NCBI RefSeq assembly: GCF_000337035.1
Contig: NZ_AOJL01000027.1
Coordinates: 1-61,387 of the forward strand
Length of the DNA: 61,387 nucleotides
From: Halorubrum coriense DSM 10284
Lineage (GTDB): Archaea; Halobacteriota; Halobacteria; Halobacteriales; Haloferacaceae
Reading direction: 5' to 3'
Shown here: positions 44,591-51,921 of the stretch, in pieces
Numbering within the stretch: the first letter of the stretch is position 1
Layout of the letters: the number at the start of each line of letters is the position of its first letter
Program-made: the position numbers and the translations under genes
The notes under the pieces: generated by a model
What the model was told of the DNA's origin: nothing
What the model saw: the letters and a program-made list of their open reading frames with translations, nothing else
The model's database searches: none

Positions 44591-44930
44591 GGCGGATCCG
44601 AGACCGTCGGGGTTCAAACCCGTTCCGGACCGGTCGCGAGCCATTTATACCCGCGACCGCGCAACGGTCGACGTGGTGGCGATGACGAGTCGGTTACCCC
44701 CACCGAGCCCCTTGTGACGACGGGTTTCGACCGAGCCACCGTTCCCACCCGCGCCAGCGGCGCGGCCGTCCAGCGCCCCGGGCACCCGTCGGCTCGACGC
44801 GGTAGCGGCGGCGCTCCGCGGAGCGCGGTGAAAGTGATCCAGCGCCGTGACAACCGCTCGCAGTCGGGCGGTTTCGAGACGAAAAGGACGGGTCGAGCGG
44901 GGGCGGTCGAACGGGGCGCGGGCTCGGCGC
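44591..44930. other. Gene-poor 340-base region
   Basis: No credible protein gene is present. TTTATACCC (44642-44650) reads as a TATA box on both strands; on the minus strand it suits the Bat-type gene. On the plus strand an element about 25 bases later leads only to an 11-codon frame. Short inverted repeats such as GGCGCTCCGCGGAGCG occur near 44806. The rest is GC-rich sequence without visible structure. Confidence 0.5.
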
Positions 44931-46004
44931 TCAGTACGAGGCGGCGCGCTTGTCGAGGCCGGCGGCCTCGATGTCCTCGCCGTCGACGGAGGTGCGGAGG
45001 ACGTCCATCCCGTCGTCGCGGTCGATGTCGAAGTCGCGCGCGTACAGGTCGTCCAGCCGCTCGTACTCCGCGTCGGAGAGCGGCGGCACGTCGCTCGCGG
45101 CGCTCCACTCGGCGATGTCGTCGCCGTCGCGGAACGTGGGCGTGACGGAGGCGACCTCGTCGTGGGCGAGCAGCCAGCGGATCGCGGCCTGCGCCATCGT
45201 GCGCGTTCCCTCGCCGTGGTCGGGGTCTTCGAGGAAGCGGATCGCGTCGACCTTCTCCCAGCCGGTCTCGTACCACTCCTTCGGGCGGTGCGAGCGGTGG
45301 TCGCCATCTTCGAGGACGGTGTCCGGCGTCACCTGCTCGTTGAGCAGCCCGGAGGAGTGCGGGACGCGGGCGATGACGGAGGTGTCCGAGCCGCTCTCGC
45401 GGATCGTGTCCACGAAGTGGCGGCCGGGCTCCTGCTCGAAGAGGTTGAAGACGGTCTGGACCGCGTCGAACTCCTCGTACTCGACGGCGGCGTCGCCCTC
45501 GGCGAGCCAGCCGATCGAGGGGCCGAGCGCCCAGCCGAGCGCGCGGACGCGCCCGTCGGCCTTCCACTCGCCGAGGAGGTCGCGCACCTCGGGCGTCACC
45601 TCGTCGACGTTCGCGTTGTGGAGCTGGAGCACGTCGACGTAGTCGGTGTCGAGGCGGTCCAGCGAGGCCTCGAACGCCTCGGTGAGGTACTCGCGGTTCA
45701 GCTCCTTGGGGAGTTCGCCGTGGCCGGCCTGCGGGTTGTCGTAGAAGTCGTAGCCGATCTTCGTCGACAGCGTCACCTCGTCGCGGCGGCCGTCGATCGC
45801 CTTCCCGATTATCGTCTCGCTGTCGCCGTGGCCGTACACGTCGCCGGTGTCGACGTAGGTGACGCCGGCGTCGAGCGCCTCCTCGACCATCCCGACCGCC
45901 TGGTCGTCCGAGCGGTCGCCCCACCAGTCCGTGCCGACGACCCACGCGCCGAAGCCGATCTCCGAGACCTCGACGCCCGAGTTACCGAGTTCGCGGCGTT
46001 CCAT
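44931..46004 (-). CDS. Aldo/keto reductase
   Basis: The 357-residue TIM-barrel NADPH oxidoreductase shows the catalytic tetrad: Asp and Tyr in YVDTGDVYGHGDSE, Lys in LSTKIGYD and His in VLQLHNANVD. The start MERRELGNSGVEVSEIGFGAW is the family N terminus. The substrate is not predictable. It shares no operon. Confidence 0.92.
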   Translation of the reverse strand: MERRELGNSGVEVSEIGFGAWVVGTDWWGDRSDDQAVGMVEEALDAGVTYVDTGDVYGHGDSETIIGKAIDGRRDEVTLSTKIGYDFYDNPQAGHGELPKELNREYLTEAFEASLDRLDTDYVDVLQLHNANVDEVTPEVRDLLGEWKADGRVRALGWALGPSIGWLAEGDAAVEYEEFDAVQTVFNLFEQEPGRHFVDTIRESGSDTSVIARVPHSSGLLNEQVTPDTVLEDGDHRSHRPKEWYETGWEKVDAIRFLEDPDHGEGTRTMAQAAIRWLLAHDEVASVTPTFRDGDDIAEWSAASDVPPLSDAEYERLDDLYARDFDIDRDDGMDVLRTSVDGEDIEAAGLDKRAASY

Positions 46005-46181
46005 ACACACCGGTTGTCGGTCGGGACACTTATCGGGCGCGGTCGGTCTCGCGCCGGTGGAACGGGCGGGGGGCCGCGGGGGTCGCGCTCGCGGAGGACC
46101 GCGGTCGCGAGGGTCGCGGCGGACCGCGGCTGCGCGTCCGATACCGTCGGCTATTACTCGCTCGCGGCTCGCTGACCGCCC

Positions 46182-46358
46182 ATGGACGACTCCCTCCGTC
46201 GTCGACTCGACGCCGTCGTCGCCCTGCTCGGGGTCATCGCCCTCGTCGCGGTCACCGCGCTGTTGCTCTCGTTCGGCAGGGCCGCGATCGCCCCGTCCCT
46301 CGTGATCGCCTTCACGGGCGTCCTCGTCGCCATATTCGTCGACGCCGAGCTGTACTGA
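46182..46358 (+). CDS. 58-residue two-helix membrane protein
   Basis: ATG 46182 to TGA 46356-46358. The product begins MDDSLRRRLDAVVALLGVI and has two hydrophobic helices, AVVALLGVIALVAVTALLL and APSLVIAFTGVLVAIFV, joined by a short FGRA turn, with positive charges at the N-terminal side. It is divergent from the aldo/keto reductase and precedes the acyltransferase by 62 bases. No family is recognised, but composition fits a real haloarchaeal membrane microprotein. Confidence 0.65.
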   Translation: MDDSLRRRLDAVVALLGVIALVAVTALLLSFGRAAIAPSLVIAFTGVLVAIFVDAELY

Positions 46359-46420
46359 CGGATGAGGCGTCGCGTTCGCACAACCGAATCCATTTGAACG
46401 ACGGCGACGAAGTGGGCCCG

Positions 46421-47332
46421 ATGACAAAGCGACACGTGTCCCTGCCCGACGGTGCCGAGGCCGGGGTCCGAGGGTTCATCGACGAGGTGGACGAGCGGCT
46501 CTCCTCGGACGAGGACACCTGCGAGGTCGTCCGCGACGTGCTGATCGACCTCCACGGCGACCGGGAGGCGTGGGAGGCGTGGCAGGACGGGGAGTCGGTG
46601 TCGCGCGCCGAGCGCGTCCGGCTTCAGGGGTACGACCCCTGTAACGCGACGCTGGAGTCGGAGTACTACGCCGAGAAGGACGAGGACCGATTCCAGCGCT
46701 CGAAACACCTCCAGTGGCTCTGGCGGCAGTTCGACGCCACGCCGATGGCCGACAACGTCGAGTTCGCGCTCCGCTTCCGCCAGATGCTCGGCAACCACCT
46801 CTTCGCCGAGTGCGGGGAGGACTGCCGCTTTTTCAAAGGGATCTCCGTCACCTACGGCCACAACATCGAGGTCGGCGACAACGTCGTGATCCACGACGAC
46901 GTCCACCTCGACGACCGGGGGAAGCTGACGATCGGCGACCGCGCCTCCATCTCCGACGGCGTCCACCTCTACAGCCACGACCACGACATCGTCGACCAGA
47001 CCGCGGTCCGGAACTTCCACACGATCGTCGAGGACGACGCCCGCGTCACCTACGACGCGATGGTCCGGGCCGGCTGCCGCGTCGGCGAGAACAGCGTCGT
47101 CGGCGCGCGCTCCGTGGTGCAGGGCGACGTGCCGGCCCACCACGTCGTCGTCGGGTCGCCGGCCCGCAGCGTCCGCGTGAAGCCCGGCTGGGAGGAGGCC
47201 GCCGACGAGTTGGAGGACGGCCGGCTCCCCGACAACCAGGACGACCGCGAGATCGAGTACGACCTCCCGGACGACCTCGAACAGTTCGACGAGTTTCAGC
47301 GGGACCTCCGCCCGCCGAGCCCGCAGCACTGA
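46421..47332 (+). CDS. Left-handed beta-helix (hexapeptide) acyltransferase
   Basis: The 303-residue protein has an N-terminal helical part and a central beta-helix of hexapeptide repeats: ISVTYGHNIEVGDNVVIHDDVHLDDRGKLTIGDRASISDGV (shown by IEVGDNVVIHDD and LTIGDRASIS), with the active-site histidine region HLYSHDHD and the GENSVVGARSVVQGDVPAHHVVVG end as in maltose/galactoside O-acetyltransferases. The acceptor is unknown. A TATA-like CATTTGAAC ends 24 bases before the ATG. Confidence 0.88.
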   Translation: MTKRHVSLPDGAEAGVRGFIDEVDERLSSDEDTCEVVRDVLIDLHGDREAWEAWQDGESVSRAERVRLQGYDPCNATLESEYYAEKDEDRFQRSKHLQWLWRQFDATPMADNVEFALRFRQMLGNHLFAECGEDCRFFKGISVTYGHNIEVGDNVVIHDDVHLDDRGKLTIGDRASISDGVHLYSHDHDIVDQTAVRNFHTIVEDDARVTYDAMVRAGCRVGENSVVGARSVVQGDVPAHHVVVGSPARSVRVKPGWEEAADELEDGRLPDNQDDREIEYDLPDDLEQFDEFQRDLRPPSPQH

Positions 47333-47446
47333 GACCCCCGTGCGGCCGTCCGCTCGGTGACCGCAGACGGCTTCTCCCGTGGTATGCCATCGCACGCCAG
47401 TATCGTTATTGGCCAGCGGCGCGTACGCGCAAGTGGTGTCTAGCAC

Positions 47447-48040
47447 ATGACAGGACAACGCGTACTGATGATCGCCGGCGACTTCGGCGAGGACTACGAG
47501 ATCATGGTGCCGTATCAGGCGCTCCAAGCGGTCGGTCACGAGGTCCACGCCGTCTGCCCGGAGCGGGAGGGCGGCGAGTCGATCAAGACCGCAATCCACG
47601 ACTTCCGCGGCGACCAGACGTACCTGGAGACCCGCGGCCACGACTTCGAACTCACGCACGGGTTCGACGAGGTCGACCCGACCGACTACGACGCGCTCGT
47701 CGTTCCCGGCGGGCGCGCCCCCGAGTACCTGCGGGGCTACGAGGAGGTGCTCGACGCGGTGCGGCACTTCTTCGAGGCCGACAAGCCGGTCGCGTCGATC
47801 TGCCACGGCCCGCAGATCCTCGCGGCCGCCGGCGTGCTCGACGGCTACGAGATGACGGCGTACCCGGCCGTCAAGGCCGAGGTCGAGGCCGCCGGCTGCT
47901 CGTGGGTCGACGGCGTGACGACCGACGGGAACCTCGTCACGGGGCAGGCGTGGCCCGACCACCCCGAGTGGATCGCGCAGTTCCTCGACCTCCTCGGAAC
48001 GGAGATCGACCACGAACAGCCCGCCGCGACGGCGGACTGA
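47447..48040 (+). CDS. DJ-1/PfpI-family protein
   Basis: The 197-residue class I glutamine amidotransferase-like protein has the nucleophile elbow ASICHGPQIL (C119, followed by H120) and the conserved Glu in GEDYEIMVPYQAL. PfpI-type members act as proteases, deglycases or glyoxalases. It precedes an Nmad3-like gene by 15 bases, so they are likely co-transcribed. Confidence 0.9.
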   Translation: MTGQRVLMIAGDFGEDYEIMVPYQALQAVGHEVHAVCPEREGGESIKTAIHDFRGDQTYLETRGHDFELTHGFDEVDPTDYDALVVPGGRAPEYLRGYEEVLDAVRHFFEADKPVASICHGPQILAAAGVLDGYEMTAYPAVKAEVEAAGCSWVDGVTTDGNLVTGQAWPDHPEWIAQFLDLLGTEIDHEQPAATAD

Positions 48041-48055
48041 TTCCCCTCTTTTTCG

Positions 48056-48874
48056 ATGCCCGGCCCCCGCGCCCTCGCGGTCAACGTCGCCGCCAACACG
48101 AACGAACCCGGCTTTCGGGGTCCCGTCTACCCCGACGGCTCCTTCGCGTACGTCCCGATCCCCGAGTCGGCGGCGACGCTGCCGCGCGGGCGAGCCCTGG
48201 TCGACGAGCCGGTCCCGACCTACGGCGACCTCGACCTCCCGTTCGCGGTCCCGGCGGTCCTGCGCGAGACGCCCGTCCACGCCGACCCCGAGTTCCCGGG
48301 CGTCCACGGCCGCGAGCGCGCGACGTACGGCGACCCGCACGGGGTCAAGGCCGGGCGGATCGCCGCCCTCGAACCCGGCGACCGGCTCTTCTTCTACGCG
48401 ACGCTGTCGCTGCGGCCGCGCGACTGGGCCGGACCGGGGGGAGAGCGTCCGGGCGACGGTGGGGCCGACGACCGCGGCGGCGCGTGGCTCCGAGAGCGCG
48501 GCGTCGGCGTCGACGACGACCTCGCCCCCGACTGGGGCGCGTACCTCTTCGCGGGGATCCGGGTCGATCGGGTGCTCTCGCCGGCGGACGGCGATGGCGT
48601 CGTCGACCGCGCGGCCGCGGCGGCGGCCGCGCCGACCAACGCGCACCTGAAGCGCGACCCGTTCGACGCCCGCGTCGTCGCGGTCGGCGACCCGAAGGCG
48701 TCCGGCCCGTTCGACCGGGTCGTCCCGCTGAGCGCGCCGGACGCCGGCGCTGACGCGAACCCGATCGTCACCGACCTGTCGAGCGACTCCGGGAAAGGGC
48801 CCTGGTGGCGTCGGCCGATGGCCTTCGACGAGGCGGCGACCGCGGAGCTGCTCGCGCGGATCGACCGAGCGTGA
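48056..48874 (+). CDS. Nmad3-like protein (nucleotide-modification-associated domain)
   Basis: The 272-residue protein has features I associate with the Nmad3 family: GFRGPVYPDGSFAYVPIPE near the start (key PDGSFAYVPIPE), HADPEFPG, TYGDPHGVKAGRIAALEPGDRLFFYATL (key GVKAGRIAALEPGDRLFFYA) and WGAYLFAGIRVDRVL. The family is named for occurrence near DNA/RNA base-modification genes, but its biochemistry is not established. There is no other modification gene here. It follows the PfpI gene in what looks like a two-gene operon. The assignment rests on motif memory, so it is moderate. Confidence 0.55.
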   Translation: MPGPRALAVNVAANTNEPGFRGPVYPDGSFAYVPIPESAATLPRGRALVDEPVPTYGDLDLPFAVPAVLRETPVHADPEFPGVHGRERATYGDPHGVKAGRIAALEPGDRLFFYATLSLRPRDWAGPGGERPGDGGADDRGGAWLRERGVGVDDDLAPDWGAYLFAGIRVDRVLSPADGDGVVDRAAAAAAAPTNAHLKRDPFDARVVAVGDPKASGPFDRVVPLSAPDAGADANPIVTDLSSDSGKGPWWRRPMAFDEAATAELLARIDRA

Positions 48875-48956
48875 GGGAGGACCGACGCGACCTGACGCGG
48901 AGCGCTCGCCGGCGTCGCCACCGCGATTTATGAGGCGCGGCCGCGTTGTGTCGCCC

Positions 48957-49370
48957 ATGAGCGACGACGAATCCACAGACGCGACCGACGAGGCGTCCGG
49001 CCGCGGCGCGCCGTCGCGGCTCGGCCGCGTCCTGCTCGGGGTCGGCCTCGCCGCGCAGGCCTCGGAGGACTTCCGCGACATGGACGACACGATCGAGTAC
49101 GCCGAGTCGGCGGGCGTCCCGGTGCCGGACGTCGCCGCACCGTTCGCCTCGGGCATGATGGTCGCCGCCGGCGTCGGCATCGCGCTCTGGCGGCTCCCGC
49201 GGGTCGCGACCGGCGCGGCGGTCGCGTTCCTAGCGGTCGTGACCGGGACGATGCACGACTTCTGGAACGCCGACGAGGACGACAAGGGCGGCGAGCGGCT
49301 CGCCTTCTTCGGCAACCTCGCGATGCTCGGCGGCGCGCTGGTGTTCCTGCGCGAGGCGTACGAGAACTGA
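48957..49370 (+). CDS. DoxX-like small membrane protein
   Basis: The 137-residue protein has a disordered acidic N terminus and three to four hydrophobic segments: LGRVLLGVGLAAQASEDF, FASGMMVAAGVGIALWRLP, VATGAAVAFLAVVTGTMHDFW and RLAFFGNLAMLGGALVFL. The HDFW turn and the overall layout match DoxX/SURF4-like proteins. TATA-like GATTTATGA ends 24 bases before ATG 48957. Function unknown. Confidence 0.75.
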   Translation: MSDDESTDATDEASGRGAPSRLGRVLLGVGLAAQASEDFRDMDDTIEYAESAGVPVPDVAAPFASGMMVAAGVGIALWRLPRVATGAAVAFLAVVTGTMHDFWNADEDDKGGERLAFFGNLAMLGGALVFLREAYEN

Positions 49371-49388
49371 GCGGGGTCGCGCCGCCCG

Positions 49389-50465
49389 TTACAGGTCGCC
49401 CGCGTCGAGCGGGTCCTCCAGTTGGCCCATCACCGCCTCCATGGCGTCGGTCGCGGTGAGCAGGCCGACGACCGCGCCGTCCGCGACGACGAGGGCGAGC
49501 TCCTGCGACTCGGCCTGGAACCGGTCGTAGGCGTCGCTGACGCTCGCGTCCGGGGAGACCGTCACCGGCGGGGCCGCGACGTCCGCGAACGTCAGATCGC
49601 CGTCTCGGAGCGCGTCGAAGCGGCTCACGATCGAGGGGGCGTACACGATCCCCTCGAAGTCGGTCCGGTCCTCGCCCACGAGCGGGAAGCGCGTGTGCGG
49701 GGTGTCCCGGATCCGGTCGAGGTTCTCCGCGACGGACGCCGTCGTCGTCAGCGAGACGATCTCGTCGGGGGCGGTCATCACGTCCGCGACGGTGACGCGG
49801 TCCACGTCGAGCGCGCTGAGGATCTCGTCGCGGCGCTCCTCCGGCAGTTCGATCTCCTCCATCATCGATCCGAGCCGGGTCCGGAGCTGCGCCCGCGTCT
49901 CCAACACCTCCTCTTCGGCCTCGGTCCACGAGCCGGTCATCTCGACGCCGAACAGCCGGAGCGTCGCCTTCGCGACCCAGTCGCCGAACGTGATCACCGG
50001 CGAGATGCTCCAGGCGAACCAGTACAGCGGCCGCGCGCCGTAGTTCGCGACCTGCTTCGAGCGCTCGACGCCGAGGTACGTCGGCGTCTGCTCGCCGTGC
50101 GTCAGGTGGACCATGTTGATGAGGAGAAAGCCCAAGAGCGAGCCCGCGCCGGCGGACGCGAGCGTCGTGTTCTCGAACAGCGGGGCGAACAGCGCCGCGA
50201 GCCCCGGCTCGGCGACGATACCGAGCGCGATGCTCGTCCCGGAGATCCACACCTGACAGGTCGTCAGGTAGAACTCCAGGTCGTCCGTCATCTCCCAGGC
50301 GCGTCGGAGCCCCGGGGTGTCCATCTCCGACTCGGGGTACTGGCGGAGGCGCGTCAGGCCGAACTCCACGGCCACGAAGTAGGCGTTGGTCAGGATGAGG
50401 AGGACGCCGGCGGCCACGCGGAGGGCGACCTCGGTCGGGGGCATCGCCGTCGCGAGCGGGAGCAT
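49389..50465 (-). CDS. CNNM/hemolysin-family transporter with CBS pair
   Basis: The 358-residue protein has a DUF21/CNNM membrane domain (about 1-190: VLLILTNAYFVAVEFGLTRLR, ISGTSIALGIVAEP, LLINMVHLTHGEQTPTYLGVER) with the conserved basic turn, then two CBS motifs (VADVMTAPDEIVSL and ALVVADGAVVGLLTATDAMEAVMG). The family exports magnesium or other divalent metals. No CorC_HlyC C-terminal domain is present. It converges with the DoxX-like gene. Confidence 0.9.
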   Translation of the reverse strand: MLPLATAMPPTEVALRVAAGVLLILTNAYFVAVEFGLTRLRQYPESEMDTPGLRRAWEMTDDLEFYLTTCQVWISGTSIALGIVAEPGLAALFAPLFENTTLASAGAGSLLGFLLINMVHLTHGEQTPTYLGVERSKQVANYGARPLYWFAWSISPVITFGDWVAKATLRLFGVEMTGSWTEAEEEVLETRAQLRTRLGSMMEEIELPEERRDEILSALDVDRVTVADVMTAPDEIVSLTTTASVAENLDRIRDTPHTRFPLVGEDRTDFEGIVYAPSIVSRFDALRDGDLTFADVAAPPVTVSPDASVSDAYDRFQAESQELALVVADGAVVGLLTATDAMEAVMGQLEDPLDAGDL

Positions 50466-50520
50466 CGTCTCCCGTTCCCCGTCCGACCCTCAAAAGGATA
50501 CAGGCCGCGACCGGCCGAGC

Positions 50521-51843
50521 CTACTCGTAATCCTCGTACGTCGGCAGCCCCGCTTCGGGCGGGAACTCCTCGACCGGGACGGTCGTCTCGTCGCCGCTCG
50601 CCATGTCCTTCACCGTGTACTCGCCGTTCTCCAAGTCGCGCTCGCCGACGACCACGACCGTCTCGGCGTTGATCGAGTCGGCGTACCCCAGCTGCGCGCC
50701 GAACGACCGGTCGGAGACATCCTGTTCGACCACCACGTCGTCGCCGAGCGCCCGGAGGTCGCTCGCCAGCGCGGCCGCCTCGCTCCGCGTGTCGCCGACC
50801 GAGAGGACGTAGTAGTCGGTCGAGAGCTCCTCGCCGGGCCAGACGCCGGCGCGCTGGCAGAGCAGCTTGAGCGTCGCGTGACCGGGCGCGACGCCGACCG
50901 CGGGCGTGGGCTGGCCGCCGAAGCTCTCGATGAGGTCGTCGTAGCGCCCGCCGCCGAAGACGGAGCGGGACACCTCGCCGGTGGAGTCGAAGCACTCGAA
51001 GACGACCCCGGTGTAGTAGTCGAGCCCGCGGGCGGTCGTCAGCGACACGTCGCAGAACTCGCCCGCGCCGAAGTCGTCGGCCGCGGCGAGGACGTTCCGG
51101 AGGTTCTCGACCGCGTCCTCGACCGATTCGTCGCCCGCCGCGGCGACCGCGTCGAGGTCGGCGACGGTCTCGACGTCCGAGATGAGGTCGTCGAACTCGC
51201 GCGCCGTGTCGCGGGCGAGCCCCGCGTCGGAGAGGAGTCCGACGTACTCTGCGTCGTCGACCTTCGCGCGCTTGTCCACCGCGCGGATCGCGGCCGCGGC
51301 GTCGACCGCGTCGGGGTCGGCGGCGAGCGACCGGACGAGCCCGCCGAGGATGTCCCGGTGCGAGACGCGGAACTCGAAGTCGTCGCCGGTGAGCCCCAGG
51401 TCGGTCAGGGCGTCGGCGGCGACCGCGAGCACCTCGGCGTCGGCCTCCGGGACCGACGAGCCGAACACGTCGATGTTGGTCTGGTAGAACTCGCGGAAGC
51501 GGCCCTGCTGGACCTGCTCGTAGCGCCAGAACGGCCGGGTGGAGACCCATTTGATCGGCTTCGAGAGCTCCTGACCCTTCTCGACGACCATCCGCGCGAC
51601 CGTCGGCGTGAGCTCCGGGGTCATCGAGACGCCGCGGCCGCCCTTGTCGTCGAAGGCGTACAGCTCCTCGACGATCTCCTCGCCGGACTTGTCCACGTAC
51701 ATCTCCGTCCGCTCCAGGGCAGGGGTGGCGATCTCGCGGAAGCCGTGGCGAGCCGCCGCGTCCTCGATCGCGTCGGTCACCTCGCGGCGGGCGGACTGCT
51801 CGCCGGGGTAGAAATCGCGGAATCCTTTGAGGCCGTCGTACAT
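50521..51843 (-). CDS. hisS: Histidine--tRNA ligase
   Basis: The 440-residue class II synthetase charges tRNA-His. Motif 2 is FWRYEQVQQGRFREFYQ, the histidine-specific motif is TARGLDYYTGVVFE, and motif 3 is FGGGRYDDLIESFGG. The C-terminal anticodon-binding domain (TDYYVLSVGDTRSEA to LENGEYTVKDMASGDE) is present, so it is not the HisZ paralogue. The start MYDGLKGFRDFYPGEQSARR is canonical. It lies 55 bases upstream of the CNNM gene on the same strand. Confidence 0.95.
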   Translation of the reverse strand: MYDGLKGFRDFYPGEQSARREVTDAIEDAAARHGFREIATPALERTEMYVDKSGEEIVEELYAFDDKGGRGVSMTPELTPTVARMVVEKGQELSKPIKWVSTRPFWRYEQVQQGRFREFYQTNIDVFGSSVPEADAEVLAVAADALTDLGLTGDDFEFRVSHRDILGGLVRSLAADPDAVDAAAAIRAVDKRAKVDDAEYVGLLSDAGLARDTAREFDDLISDVETVADLDAVAAAGDESVEDAVENLRNVLAAADDFGAGEFCDVSLTTARGLDYYTGVVFECFDSTGEVSRSVFGGGRYDDLIESFGGQPTPAVGVAPGHATLKLLCQRAGVWPGEELSTDYYVLSVGDTRSEAAALASDLRALGDDVVVEQDVSDRSFGAQLGYADSINAETVVVVGERDLENGEYTVKDMASGDETTVPVEEFPPEAGLPTYEDYE

Positions 51844-51921
51844 GACCGCCGCTTCGGCGAGCGCCCGCTTGAAAGCATCCCTTCGGGGGCGCTCCCCATG
51901 GCGGTTCGACGCCCCGCGCCG

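Noticed and set aside
44606-44625. T-arm-like CGGGGTTCAAACCCG suggesting a tRNA
   Set aside because: No matching D-arm, anticodon arm or acceptor stem can be built around it; the 5' side is the Bat-type gene start.
44672-44720. GCGATGACG resembling a C box of a C/D guide RNA
   Set aside because: The C box is degenerate and no D, C' or D' box lies at usable spacing.
47419-47430. 12-base perfect palindrome GCGCGTACGCGC upstream of the PfpI gene
   Set aside because: Short CG-rich palindromes are expected by chance at this GC content; no second site or regulator next to it.
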